Of a DNA stretch of 64,000 nt, positions 18,801 to 26,522 are shown one piece after another (the first letter of the stretch is position 1; each line of letters starts with the position of its first letter). A program made the position numbers and the translations under genes. The stretch comes from Rugosimonospora sp040255525 (GTDB taxonomy: Bacteria; Actinomycetota; Actinomycetes; Mycobacteriales; Micromonosporaceae), in assembly GCA_040255525.1 (NCBI GenBank), contig JBDZVD010000001.1, positions 1 through 64,000 of the forward strand. Direction: 5' to 3'. The notes beneath the pieces are model-generated. The model was not told where the DNA came from. It searched no databases and was given only the letters and a program-made list of their open reading frames with translations.

Positions 18801-20012
18801 TGGTCGGCGCCGAACGAGGCGAGCTTCAACTACCTGGGCGGCACGAACTACGGAAACCAGACGTTCCGCGTGACGGCCACCCCGAGCGTGAGTGGCACCA
18901 GCGTCCGGGTGCGACTGTCCGACGCGCTGGGTGTCAACCCGCTCGTGATCGACCACGCCACGCTCGCCACCCAGTCCTCGGGAGCGGCCACCACCGCCAC
19001 ACCGGTCAACCTCACGTTCGGCGGCGCGGCCGGGATGACCATCCCGATCGGCGGAGAGGCATACAGCGATCCGGTCAGCTATCCGGTCAGCCCGAACCAG
19101 CGAGTCGTGGTCAGTGTCCACCTGGTCAACTCGCTGACCTACCTGGTGCAGCACAGTTGGGCAGCGGGGACCACGACGTGGATGAGCCCGGTCGGCTCCG
19201 GCGACCACACCGCCGACACCGCGTCGACGGCGTTCAGCGGAACGGGATCGATTTGGGGCTACCTCTCCGACATCGTGACCGACATCGACGTCACCTCGGC
19301 CGGCAATCCCGGCACCGTAGCCGTGCTGGGCAACAACCTGACCCATCCGACCGGGGCCGGAATGACCGCGCTGGGCGGCGCCAGCCGCGTACCGGTCAGC
19401 AGCGGTCTCGCCGCGGCACTGCGCACCAACACCCAGGGCGTGCCGGACTACGGCGTCATCGACGCCGGCATCGAGGACAACGGCGTGCTCCGCGATGTGC
19501 GGGGCAATGCCGGCGGGCTCAGCGCCCTGTCCCGGCTGGACCGCGACATCCTGGACCGGCCGGGTATCGGTACGGTGATCGTCACCGAGGGCCTGACCGA
19601 CCTGCTGAACGGAGCCACCGCGAACACGCTCACCTCGGTCGGCTACACGGAACTGGCGACCCTCCTCAACGCCTGGGGTGTCACGGTCATCTTCGCCTCG
19701 TTGACGCCGTGCGACGGGTACAGCCCGTGCACCGCGGCCGTCGACAGCGCGCGGACCGCGGTCAACACGTGGATCGGCGGGCAGAGCACATTCTTGGCCC
19801 CGTTCCTGTCCAATGTCGACTTCAACGCGGCCGTCGCCGTTGACGACCCCGACAGCACCAGTACGCCGGCCGAGCAGAAACTGGGCACCGGCGCGGCACC
19901 GGCCGACTACGACTCCGGTGACCATGTCAACCTGACCAATGACGGGTACGCGGCACTGACCGCCTCCATCCCGCTCACCGGACTGGTCGACAACACGCCG
20001 CCCGCCTACTGA
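15843..20012 (+). CDS. Large secreted RHS-partner protein ending in a degenerate SGNH domain
   Basis: A 1,389-residue exported protein. A Sec signal (LAIAGLAVALLNLGLAPAAS) is followed by a wall-associated-type N-terminal region (SGPSATYPDVLPGVDLQLTA; GTRYPVFIDPTWNPN). A DNRLRE-like beta domain (about 345-515) and Ig-like modules follow. A long NHL/lipase-associated-type beta region leads to a C-terminal SGNH/GDSL-hydrolase-like domain (about 1155-1389). That domain keeps the order of family blocks, but the nucleophile site reads LGNNL (N1165 at the Ser position), block III reads EGLTD, and block V reads DHVNLTNDGY (N1363 at the expected His). It is probably non-catalytic. Its N-terminal plan is shared with the LamG-containing protein beside the second RHS gene. 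Divergent placement suggests it acts with the RHS protein at the cell surface. Confidence 0.78.
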   Translation: MNRDRPPRSASGWLRRPVRQLAIAGLAVALLNLGLAPAASARPAATFVGGPGRPAPATGNDSGTGHADASATPVVTGDQHATPAIDAAIRTARSSGRPVPVDAQTTETQTVTANPSGTVTVRQHVLPVRVKHGTSWVPVDATLQANPDGTLSPRASWARVRLSGGGDAPMASLTTGAGSVTLRWPGRLPAPRVSGPSATYPDVLPGVDLQLTATELGGVSEVLVVHDARAAANPALDTLTLGVDAHGLTVSQDAAGNLSAATGQGRVIFSAPAPRIWDSATSAGAATASRPAPSTAAAPGRGARVARLGARLDGDTLRLSPDPSLLRGAGTRYPVFIDPTWNPNYTNGGEQAFDEIQEGCPTTSNYNSTTYGEPGVGYNGFSGCIGRERSFFRVAVPSIVWDTHIVSATMNTVETYSASCSATSNVVLWSSSAISSSTTWSHPPTPQSNLGSKSVGAACSSHPAVGYPITSTMVTAAQGHWANWTFGLLNANETNDVYFKRFEHNPSIEIEYNHVPDVPTDLSAASGSNNVGCATAAPYPWMGATASTTPPVLSATVSDADGGQVQGTFSYWVDGSTSKNTLTSAVASGTSARISLPSSFVSALATGQVVDWQVQVTDYKDTSAWSAICHFQVDLNAPAPPVISSTDGLYPADTTGAAAGTTGQFGLAAASGEAVTSFVYQLDTVPPTTNPATGQRQAAVNNSATVTETPFAPGTHTLWAYALDQAGNESAMAGYTFTVAGHLNVTYPSLSAAFNNTAISSNSAISAANADGTGSSLSMQDLQAAGWQPGGQITVDGARFALPDFGNGAPDNVLAANQTITMPTGSQGDALVFLATGTYAKAVDPGVIAGDVTSPYVPAGTLTAGTGCRFTNGAVTSCRPASGTITYSGTAPDQSYYLTVPDWLGSASSVAVVQLPHRNKPSGQVNSNPKIFAFAVPLNPGASVTSVTLPDVSNSVAAAGTPGLHIFAMAVRNTTAAPGGATWTGAWSAPNEASFNYLGGTNYGNQTFRVTATPSVSGTSVRVRLSDALGVNPLVIDHATLATQSSGAATTATPVNLTFGGAAGMTIPIGGEAYSDPVSYPVSPNQRVVVSVHLVNSLTYLVQHSWAAGTTTWMSPVGSGDHTADTASTAFSGTGSIWGYLSDIVTDIDVTSAGNPGTVAVLGNNLTHPTGAGMTALGGASRVPVSSGLAAALRTNTQGVPDYGVIDAGIEDNGVLRDVRGNAGGLSALSRLDRDILDRPGIGTVIVTEGLTDLLNGATANTLTSVGYTELATLLNAWGVTVIFASLTPCDGYSPCTAAVDSARTAVNTWIGGQSTFLAPFLSNVDFNAAVAVDDPDSTSTPAEQKLGTGAAPADYDSGDHVNLTNDGYAALTASIPLTGLVDNTPPAY

Positions 20013-20455
20013 TCCGCGCGCCGCGCGGACTGCCCGCCCGACGACGACCACCACGATGGCGTGATGGTGGCCGGCGCATCCTCGGCGCCCCGGCCAGGTC
20101 GCCACCTCCTGCTCAAAGCGGCCCCGCCGGCGAGCGTGCCGGCCGGCGGGGCCACGGCCTCCCCGACTGTCCCCTGCCGAGCGCCCGCACGGTCACGTCG
20201 GGCAAAGAGTGGGCACGCACCACAGCCGGGTGGACCTGCCGCGTGCGGTGAACGACCGACCTGGCATCGACGCCTGTCGTCATGTCGACTCGTCCGCATG
20301 ACCAACCGAATTCTCCAGCCGCTGCGACTGCCGCCGCTGCGCGTGGCCGTGTTCGCCGGCGGTCACCTACCGCTACGCGCACAACGTCTACGGGCCGGTG
20401 ACGGACGGGTTGGCGGGCAGCGCGTCGTTGCGATGCTCGCCGATCCATGCGGGCT
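20013..20455. other. Intergenic region with terminator, no gene seen
   Basis: This 443-base stretch between convergent genes starts with a short GC palindrome just after the stop codon and contains the 20120-20153 hairpin. The remaining 300 bases show no convincing frame, family resemblance or ribosome binding site on either strand. Confidence 0.5.
20120..20153 (+). terminator. Hairpin terminator after the SGNH-like partner gene
   Basis: A perfect 12-base-pair stem (GGCCCCGCCGGC / GCCGGCGGGGCC) with a 10-base loop lies about 110 bases after the stop codon of the upstream gene. Confidence 0.65.
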
Positions 20456-20962
20456 TCAGCCGGCATCGGCCCACGCGTCGTGCGCACCGGCGCTCGCGGC
20501 CACGATGAACCCCCACACGGCAAGCGCGGCGGCAACCAGCACGGCCGCGTACAGCCCCGCGGCCGGTCGGAAGTAGTCGCCGCGCACCGTCAACCCGACA
20601 ATCACCTCGGAGACGGCGGTGAGCCCGGCAGCCACGCCCGCCGAACGCGCCAAAGTGCGGCCGGCCGTGGCCGCCGCGCCGATGCCCAACAGGACGGTCG
20701 CCACGAGGCAGACCACGGCGAGCCTGGCCCACCAACGCCGGGGATCAGACCGCTCGATGGATTGGAAGCTGGCCAGCGTCCACACGCTGCGGCCGATGAG
20801 CGGTCCCTCACCGAACGGTCCCGGCTCCTCGCGGGCCGTCGCCCAGGGCGCACCCGAGGTGACCAGAAGCGTCACGACCAACACCGTTCCCCACACCGCT
20901 GTGGCGATCCGGAAGTCCAGGTAGTAGCGGTCTTTCGTAAAAGGCCGGAGTGCCTCGTTCAT
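20456..20962 (-). CDS. Four-helix membrane protein of unknown function
   Basis: A 168-residue integral membrane protein with about four hydrophobic helices: IATAVWGTVLVVTLLVTSG, WWARLAVVCLVATVLLGIGA, a Gly/Ala-rich AGVAAGLTAVSEVIVGLTV, and LYAAVLVAAALAVWGFIVAA. The N-terminus (MNEALRPFTKDRYYLDFR) and the loop between helices 1 and 2 are polar. I recognise no family or catalytic motif. GAGGAG stands about 10 bases before the ATG. It faces away from the other small membrane-protein gene just to the right; a role with it is possible but unsupported. Confidence 0.65.
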   Translation of the reverse strand: MNEALRPFTKDRYYLDFRIATAVWGTVLVVTLLVTSGAPWATAREEPGPFGEGPLIGRSVWTLASFQSIERSDPRRWWARLAVVCLVATVLLGIGAAATAGRTLARSAGVAAGLTAVSEVIVGLTVRGDYFRPAAGLYAAVLVAAALAVWGFIVAASAGAHDAWADAG

Positions 20963-21130
20963 AGTGATCTATCTCCTCAGGTGACGATGACCATCGACGG
21001 CCGCGGAACCGATCCTGGGTGTTACCGCGCCGCCGAGATCACATGGGGCAACGAGCCGGGCGCCGAATCCGACGAGTCCATTACGGACATGGAACGGGAG
21101 TGTCTTGGGCCGTGGTGAGTGTAGCGGCGG

Positions 21131-21168
21131 CCGAAGCGGGCCCGCGAGGACCGAAGCGGGCCCGCGAG
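21131..21168. repeat. Short tandem repeat, 20-base period
   Basis: Two exact copies of CCGAAGCGGGCCCGCGAG lie at 21131-21148 and 21151-21168. Each contains the palindrome CGGGCCCG. They lie upstream of the following membrane-protein gene and could be a local duplication or paired binding sites. Confidence 0.7.
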
Positions 21169-21186
21169 CCTGCCCGGGGTCACGCG

Positions 21187-21816
21187 ATGACGCCTTCGCT
21201 GCCCATGGGTGGCCGGCCGACGGTCACCCGGCTGTGCCAGGATGTGTCCGTGCTGAACAAGGATTCCCAGATCGACGGCGAACGGTGGATCCGGCCGGCG
21301 TGGCTGCGTCCACGGCGACGGCGCACGATCGGCGGCAGCCTGGTTCTGGTCGGTCTGGTGGGCATGGTCGTGGCCGCGGTGTATCCGTCGTGGGTGGACG
21401 TGCACATCGCCACCAGCGCGAAGGAGCGGCAGATAGTCGGCGACGACACGGTATCCCGCACGCTCGGCCAGCTCTCTGCCCGCGACAGCACGTTGCTTGC
21501 CCTCGGCCTGGTTGTGGTGGCCACGGCGATGGCACTGGCCCGCAACGACCGGGTGCGCCGGGCCAGCGGGATTATGGCGGTGCCCGCCCTCGCTCTCGCG
21601 GTTGTCGCCGTGCTCAACACCTCGGGCATCATCCGGCTGTGGGGTGGCGGGCTGATGACGCAGTACCCTCTGACCGACCAGGGGATGCCCACCTCGCTGG
21701 CCTCCGGCCCCTGGTGGGCAATCACGGCCACCGCAGCCGTCACCGCCGGGGTGCTTTTCCTGGCGAGCGCACCACCGCCACCGAACCGCATGGGCCCACG
21801 CCCCGAAGCCCGTTGA
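21187..21816 (+). CDS. Small membrane protein of unknown function
   Basis: A protein of about 209 residues with roughly four membrane segments. A basic patch (RPAWLRPRRRRTIG) precedes helix GGSLVLVGLVGMVVAAVYPS. Then come STLLALGLVVVATAMALARN, ASGIMAVPALALAVVAVLNT and a last helix AITATAAVTAGVLFLASAPP. The helix-loop arrangement resembles small actinobacterial membrane proteins of no known role. The start is uncertain: ATG 21187 gives the longest reading after the tandem repeat, while GTG 21244 would begin nearer the first helix. Neither has a strong ribosome binding site. Confidence 0.55.
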   Translation: MTPSLPMGGRPTVTRLCQDVSVLNKDSQIDGERWIRPAWLRPRRRRTIGGSLVLVGLVGMVVAAVYPSWVDVHIATSAKERQIVGDDTVSRTLGQLSARDSTLLALGLVVVATAMALARNDRVRRASGIMAVPALALAVVAVLNTSGIIRLWGGGLMTQYPLTDQGMPTSLASGPWWAITATAAVTAGVLFLASAPPPPNRMGPRPEAR

Positions 21817-21942
21817 CCTCGGCGCCGACCGGCCGCCAGGTCGACAGTTGGCTGGGCCGCTGCGCCGGGCTCCCCGGCCATCAAATCCTCGACCGGCGCC
21901 AGCACCGGGGACCACAGTTGCCGCGCGGGCAGGGTGATCGGC

Positions 21943-22650
21943 CTACCAGGACAGCGTGCCCGCTGCCTCGAAGTAGCCTCCCGTCGGGCCGTCCGGACCC
22001 ACCTGGGCCATGCGGACGATGATGTCGGCGCCCTCCTCGACGGTCTGGGTCCCCGTACGGCCGTTCAGGTCCGTCGCCGTGTAACCGGGCTCCACGGCGT
22101 TGATGCGCATGTTCGGGAACGCCTTCGCGTACTGCACCGTGACCATGTTGACCGCTACCTTCGAGGCCGGGTACGCGACGCCCGGGTAGCCGTACGCCGG
22201 TGTGTCCGGGGTGGTGACCCGGGTCAGCGAACCGAGGCCGCTGCTGAGGTTCACCACGACCGGGGCGGCGGAGCGCCGTAGCAGTGGCAGGAACGCGTGG
22301 GTGACGCGTACCAGGCCGAAGACGTTCGTCTCGAAGACGGTGCGCATCAGGTCGGCGGTCGTCTCCGCGGCGCCGGGTATGCCCGCGTTCTCCGTACGCC
22401 CTTCGATGCCGGCGTTGTTGATCAGCACGTCCAGCCCGCCGTCGGCTTCGATGGTCTTCGCCGCGGCGGCGACGGACGCGTCGTCGGTGACGTCGAGCAC
22501 CACCATCCGCGCGCCCAGCTGCTCGGCGGCCCGGCGCCCGCGCTCGGCGTCCCGGCTGCCGATGTAGACAGTGTGGCCGGCCGCGATGAGCCGGCGGGCG
22601 GTCTCGAAGCCGAGGCCCTTGTTCGCTCCGGTAATCAGGGTTGTTGTCAT
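21943..22650 (-). CDS. Short-chain dehydrogenase/reductase
   Basis: A 235-residue classical SDR. The NAD(P)-binding motif TGANKGLG lies at the N-terminus (MTTTLITGANKGLGFETARR), followed by LDVTDDASV, the INNAGIEG motif and the catalytic Ser in VVNLSSGLGSL. The YPASK catalytic Tyr/Lys motif and the late PGYTATDLNG motif complete the set. The TGANKGLG form and an Arg after the second strand (GSRDAERGR) suggest NADPH. Substrate is unknown. The gene is divergent from an XRE-type regulator across 102 bases, a pairing common in actinobacteria where the regulator controls the reductase. Confidence 0.88.
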   Translation of the reverse strand: MTTTLITGANKGLGFETARRLIAAGHTVYIGSRDAERGRRAAEQLGARMVVLDVTDDASVAAAAKTIEADGGLDVLINNAGIEGRTENAGIPGAAETTADLMRTVFETNVFGLVRVTHAFLPLLRRSAAPVVVNLSSGLGSLTRVTTPDTPAYGYPGVAYPASKVAVNMVTVQYAKAFPNMRINAVEPGYTATDLNGRTGTQTVEEGADIIVRMAQVGPDGPTGGYFEAAGTLSW

Positions 22651-22752
22651 GCCTCAAGGCTGCGACGTGGCGGTGCGGTCACCCAGTCGTCCCTTGTTCC
22701 TGGGAATGGCGGTACCACCGAAGATGGCCGCCGAGCGGTGCACACTTGTCGT

Positions 22753-23592
22753 ATGGCAACGGCGGAATTCAGCGAAGCGGTGCGGCGCTGGCGCGATCGG
22801 ATCCCACCCGAGGCCGCCGGGCTGCACACCGGTGGGTACCGCCGGGCACCCGGGCTGCGCCGTGAGGAGCTGGCCCAGCTGGCCGGGATCTCCGTTGACT
22901 ACCTCACCCGCCTCGAGCAGGGTCGCGCGTCGCACCCGTCGTCGCAGGTGGTCGAGGCGCTTGCCCGGGCTCTGCGGCTGTCACCGGCGGAGCGCGCGCA
23001 CCTGTACCGCCTGGCGGGAATGGCGCCGCCGGGGCCGGAAGCGGTACCGGCGTATATCCCGCCGAGTGTCCAGAGGCTGCTGGACCGGCTGGCCGGGACA
23101 CCCGTTGCGGTGTATGACGCGTCCTGGACGCTGCTGATGGCCAACCCGCAGTACGCGGCCCTGATGGGCGATCCGTCCGGGTGGCAGGGGTACGAGCGCA
23201 ACGGGGTGTGGCGGAACCTTGTCGGCCTGGGTACCCGCGTCCGGTACACGCCGGACCAGCGGCGCGCCTTCGAGGCCGCACTCGTCGCCGACCTGCGTAC
23301 GGCCGCCGCCCGTTACCCGGCCGACCAGCGCCTGCGGCAACTCGTCGCCGAGTTGCGCGCGACCAGCCAGCGGTTCGTCGAGTTGTGGGACTCCGGCGTG
23401 GTCGGCCGCCAGCAAGGCGGCCGAAAGATCATCGACCATCCGCAGGTGGGCGCCCTGACGCTGGACTGCGACATTCTCACGGTGGTGGGCAGTGACCTGC
23501 GCATCATGATTTACACGGCTGCGCCCGGCACCGAGGACGCCGACCGCCTCGCGCTGGTCACCGTCCTCGGCATCCAGACTCTCGTGGGGTAG
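22753..23592 (+). CDS. XRE-family regulator with MmyB-like ligand domain
   Basis: A 279-residue regulator. An N-terminal helix-turn-helix (APGLRREELAQLAGISVDYL, TRLEQGRASHPS) is followed by a MmyB-like, PAS-like ligand-binding domain (from about residue 100: GTPVAVYDASWTLLMANPQY; NGVWRNLVGLG; GRKIIDHPQVGALTLDCDIL). Family members respond to small lipophilic ligands and usually control an adjacent divergent SDR or oxidoreductase, which matches the reductase gene to the left. ATG 22753 is chosen because the HTH begins about 20 residues later, as in relatives. Confidence 0.87.
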   Translation: MATAEFSEAVRRWRDRIPPEAAGLHTGGYRRAPGLRREELAQLAGISVDYLTRLEQGRASHPSSQVVEALARALRLSPAERAHLYRLAGMAPPGPEAVPAYIPPSVQRLLDRLAGTPVAVYDASWTLLMANPQYAALMGDPSGWQGYERNGVWRNLVGLGTRVRYTPDQRRAFEAALVADLRTAAARYPADQRLRQLVAELRATSQRFVELWDSGVVGRQQGGRKIIDHPQVGALTLDCDILTVVGSDLRIMIYTAAPGTEDADRLALVTVLGIQTLVG

Positions 23593-23716
23593 CCGATCGA
23601 CCGCCGCGGCAGCGGCCCCGCCGGCTCAACCCCGTACGCTGTCCACGATCTCGTCGTGTCCCGAACAATTCGAGACGCCGGGCCGCGTCGGCCCACCATC
23701 AACGATCCCCCGGTCG

Positions 23717-24277
23717 TTACCCGCGCGTCCCGTCGAGGAACACCGCGATGACGGCCGCGGCAGCCTCCTCGACGCCCACTCGCCCGTCGGCGGTCATCCT
23801 GAGCCCCGCTTTGATGAGGCCGCTGAGCAGGTCGGTCAGCAACTCGGGGGTGAGGTCGGCCCGCAGCGACTTGTCGGCGATGCCCCGGCGGAAGAGTTCA
23901 CGGACCGGTTCGGTCAAGAGAGCGTCGGCATCGGGGTGCTCGTCGGTCCGTTCGTAGCCTCCGCTTGACAGCGCGATGTACTTGCTGCCGACCGCGATGA
24001 ATCCGCGGACCAGGCGGGCAATGGCCTGCTCGACGGGAATGCCCCGGAGATCCGCGTCCGCTATGCGCGCCGCGAGTTCCTCGATGCTGGTCGTGACCAT
24101 GGTGTGCAGCAACGCCTCGCGGTGGGGGAAGTAGCGGTAGAGCGTGGCGCGGCTGACCCCAGCGGCGCTTGCGATCTCGTGCATGCTGACGGCGCTGCCC
24201 CGCTCGGCCATGATCGCGGCGGCGCTGTCGACGATCGCGGCAGCAGTGTGATCTCGCAGGGCCCCACCCTTGCTCAT
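23717..24277 (-). CDS. TetR-family repressor
   Basis: A 186-residue TetR-type regulator with a helix-turn-helix in MHEIASAAGVSRATLYRYFP at about residues 31-50, followed by the usual helical ligand domain. The start ATG at 24277 (MSKGGALRDHTAAAIV) lies just before the first helix; a longer reading would cover the promoter. It is divergent from an antibiotic-biosynthesis-monooxygenase-type gene, with a 9-base inverted repeat between them that overlaps the predicted -10 of that gene. It probably represses its neighbour and perhaps itself. Confidence 0.85.
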   Translation of the reverse strand: MSKGGALRDHTAAAIVDSAAAIMAERGSAVSMHEIASAAGVSRATLYRYFPHREALLHTMVTTSIEELAARIADADLRGIPVEQAIARLVRGFIAVGSKYIALSSGGYERTDEHPDADALLTEPVRELFRRGIADKSLRADLTPELLTDLLSGLIKAGLRMTADGRVGVEEAAAAVIAVFLDGTRG

Positions 24278-24297
24278 GGTCACATCGTATCGGATGG

Positions 24298-24337
24298 TTG
24301 ACAACGCGCTTTCTGGATGAGACATTCTTGTCTCATC
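24298..24337 (+). promoter_or_regulatory. Promoter with overlapping TetR-type operator
   Basis: TTGACA at 24298-24303 is followed after 17 bases by GACATT (24321-24326), a plausible -35/-10 pair. A perfect inverted repeat GATGAGACA-TTCT-TGTCTCATC spans 24316-24337 and covers the -10. A TetR dimer bound there would block the monooxygenase gene. Confidence 0.65.
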
Positions 24338-24389
24338 TAGAGACATGACTGACGCTTTGCGAGTAGCGGACACCCACGAGGAGGACGAC

Positions 24390-24707
24390 GTGGCTGATGG
24401 CAGCAGGTTCAGCGTCTACGGGAGGATGACCGCGCGTCCGGGACAGCGCGACGCACTCATCGAGCGATTCACAGATGTGCTACGAATCGGCATCCCCGGC
24501 CTCGAGTGGTGCAGTGTCAACACGGTTCTTGACGACCCTGACGCGATCTGGGTGACGCAGATCTGGACGGACAAAGCGGCACACGACACCGGCACGCGCC
24601 ACGACATCGTCGTCGCGGCCACCGACCGCGTGATGTCGCTGGTGGCCGGAGCGCTGGAAGGTTCATACGGCCAGGTGGCTTACCTGCACCATGCCGGCAC
24701 GGCGTAG
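24390..24707 (+). CDS. Antibiotic-biosynthesis-monooxygenase-fold protein
   Basis: A 105-residue ABM-type dimeric alpha/beta-barrel protein. Typical elements are SVYGRMTARPGQRDALIERF at the start, GLEWCSVNTVLDDPDAIWVT in the middle, and QIWTDKAAHDTGTRHDIV before the last helix. Members of this fold oxidise aromatic or quinone compounds, degrade haem or act as accessory proteins; no metal or haem site is visible. GTG 24390 is preferred over ATG 24345 because GAGGAGG stands just before it and the upstream ATG would give an extra, unconserved leader. The divergent TetR gene and the operator suggest inducer-dependent expression. Confidence 0.75.
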   Translation: MADGSRFSVYGRMTARPGQRDALIERFTDVLRIGIPGLEWCSVNTVLDDPDAIWVTQIWTDKAAHDTGTRHDIVVAATDRVMSLVAGALEGSYGQVAYLHHAGTA

Positions 24708-24712
24708 CAGCG

Positions 24713-24756
24713 AACGGCGACGGCGGCCCGGCCCGGGTCATGCCCGCCCCGCCGTT
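24713..24756 (+). terminator. Imperfect hairpin after the monooxygenase gene
   Basis: An imperfect stem pairs AACGGCGACGGCGG with CCGCCCCGCCGTT just after the stop codon at 24707. Confidence 0.45.
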
Positions 24757-24959
24757 GCCTGGGTGCCACCACGGCGGGCGGTTGGGCGGGACGACGTTCG
24801 GGCTGATATGGTCGGGAAACCGTGACACCACCCGAGGAGGTGAGACCCATGAACGTTGCACGCACGTGGGTGCTCCCCTCGTCGTCACGGGCCAGGCGAT
24901 TGACGTAGGGATCGCCGGGAGCGCCCCAACACCACGGCACTCCCGAAAGGTAACTACCT

Positions 24960-25733
24960 ATGCATTCCGTGCACTTCACGGCGGAGACATCGTCGAACGG
25001 CGTCGTCGAACGTGACTTCATCGTGGGCGAGGTCCCCGGCGTACTCTGGTCGGCCGTATCCGGCCCCGATCACGCGCCCCTGGTACTGATGGGTCACGGC
25101 GGTGGCCTGCACAAGAAGACCCAGGGCCTCATGGACCGCGCACACCGCACCGTCACGACCTGGGGCTTCACCGTGGTCGCCATCGACGCGCCCGGACACG
25201 GCGACCGCCCCCGCACGGCGGAAGACGAACAGGCCCGCACCGACCTCCGGCAGGCCCTGGAAGCAGGCGACACCGAGCGCTTCGAGTCGGTCAGCGTCCG
25301 CTACGTCACGTCACTGGCCGAGCGTGCCGTACCCGAATGGCAGGCGACCCTGGACGCTCTGCAGAAGCTGCCCGAGATCGGGCCCGAAGCGCCGATCGGC
25401 TACGGCGGCGGCATGTCGCTGGGCACCGCGATCGGCATCCCGCTGACCTCGGTCGAACCCAGGATCACCGCCGCCATCTTCGGTGGCGGCTTCTTCGTCC
25501 ACCAGGCGCTGATCGAGGCGGCGAAACAGATCACCGTCCCGGTCCAGTTCCTGCTGCCCCTGGACGAGGAGTACATCGACCGCCAGTCCGTTCTCGGGCT
25601 GTTCGACGCCTTCGCCTCGAAGGACAAGACGCTGCTCGCCAACCCGGGCACCCATCGCGCCATGCGCTGGGTGGGGGCCGACCCGGACTTCCTGGCCCGG
25701 CATCTCGGCCGGGTCGGTGCGTCAGCGGCCTGA
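24960..25733 (+). CDS. Alpha/beta-hydrolase
   Basis: A 257-residue cytoplasmic alpha/beta-hydrolase, probably an esterase or dipeptidyl-peptidase-like enzyme. The early PLVLMGHGGGLHKK is an oxyanion-hole region. AIDAPGHGDRP follows strand 4, and GMSLG at 151-155 is the nucleophile elbow (S153). The acid is probably the Asp in LLPLDEEYID, and the base is the His in NPGTHRAM. No signal peptide is present. The gene stands alone between the TetR pair and HxlR; GAAAGG precedes the ATG. Substrate cannot be named. Confidence 0.8.
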   Translation: MHSVHFTAETSSNGVVERDFIVGEVPGVLWSAVSGPDHAPLVLMGHGGGLHKKTQGLMDRAHRTVTTWGFTVVAIDAPGHGDRPRTAEDEQARTDLRQALEAGDTERFESVSVRYVTSLAERAVPEWQATLDALQKLPEIGPEAPIGYGGGMSLGTAIGIPLTSVEPRITAAIFGGGFFVHQALIEAAKQITVPVQFLLPLDEEYIDRQSVLGLFDAFASKDKTLLANPGTHRAMRWVGADPDFLARHLGRVGASAA

Positions 25734-25739
25734 CCTGAG

Positions 25740-25778
25740 CGGTATCGGCGTCCGGCTCCGCACCGGACGCCGATACCG
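25740..25778. terminator. Bidirectional hairpin terminator
   Basis: A perfect 16-base-pair stem (CGGTATCGGCGTCCGG / CCGGACGCCGATACCG) with a 7-base loop lies between the convergent hydrolase and HxlR genes. Confidence 0.85.
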
Positions 25779-25828
25779 GTGTCGCAACTGCAACCGCGCC
25801 GTCCGGGCCGACCGCGCCACCTGAAGCC

Positions 25829-26500
25829 TCAGGCTCGGGAGGAGTCGGTCGGCGCGGTCTGAGAGCGGGTGTCGTTGACGAGGTCGGCCAACAGGTCGGT
25901 GCGACCGGTGATCGTCAGCCCCAGGTTGGTCGCCTCGGTGACGGCGAGCATGCCCGATAAGACTCCGCTGATCAGGAGCGCCTCCCCGCGCAACGTCACG
26001 TCTGCGCCGTCGCCCAACGCCCGATCAATCTGGAAGTCTCCGCCCCGGAGAATCGCCCGGACCGACTCGCTGCCGGTTTCGATCCCGATGACCACCTCGG
26101 TGCCGGGCGGCAGCTTCCCGGGCAGGTTCAGCCCAGCGAACAGAGCGGTCCACTGGGGTTGCACCGCGTCGTCCTCGGACGGTCCCGACGTCATAGCCGG
26201 TAGCCCCCAGCGGGACAGCGCGCGCACGACGTCCTCCAGTTCACGACCGCGGGCAGTGAGTCGGTAAACGCCAGACCCGATCGGCGCGGGTGCCTCGTGG
26301 CGTTCGATCAGGCCATCGGCTTCCATGGACTTGAGGCGCTCGGCGAGCAGGTTGCTCGCGATGCCCGGCAGTCCGCGTTTCAGATCGCTGTAACGGCTGG
26401 GCCCGAAGGCCAACAGCTCGCGAACGATGAGCAGAACCCACCGGTCACCCACCACGTCCAAGGCCCGCGCCACGGAGCAGTACTGCTGATAGCTCTTCAC
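25829..26500 (-). CDS. HxlR-family regulator with C-terminal SCP2-like domain
   Basis: A 223-residue regulator. The N-terminal 105 residues are an HxlR winged helix (YQQYCSVARALDVVGDRWVL; FGPSRYSDLKRGLPGIASNL), with the conserved Cys of the CSVARALD start. The last 95 residues (PGTEVVIGIETGSESVRAIL; GGDFQIDRALGDGADVTLRG) resemble the SCP2/sterol-carrier-like domain attached to some actinobacterial HxlR proteins, a likely lipophilic ligand sensor. It is divergent from an MMPL exporter. A 45-base element in that intergenic region recurs before the next MFS exporter, suggesting both pumps are in its regulon. Confidence 0.85.
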   Translation of the reverse strand: MKSYQQYCSVARALDVVGDRWVLLIVRELLAFGPSRYSDLKRGLPGIASNLLAERLKSMEADGLIERHEAPAPIGSGVYRLTARGRELEDVVRALSRWGLPAMTSGPSEDDAVQPQWTALFAGLNLPGKLPPGTEVVIGIETGSESVRAILRGGDFQIDRALGDGADVTLRGEALLISGVLSGMLAVTEATNLGLTITGRTDLLADLVNDTRSQTAPTDSSRA

Positions 26501-26522
26501 ACCCTGAACCTTATCAGGTCTC

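Noticed and set aside
17775..20105. Long leftward frame opposite the SGNH-like partner gene
   Set aside because: It overlaps a secreted protein with clear domains, is Arg/Gly/Val-rich, and has no start signal or family resemblance.
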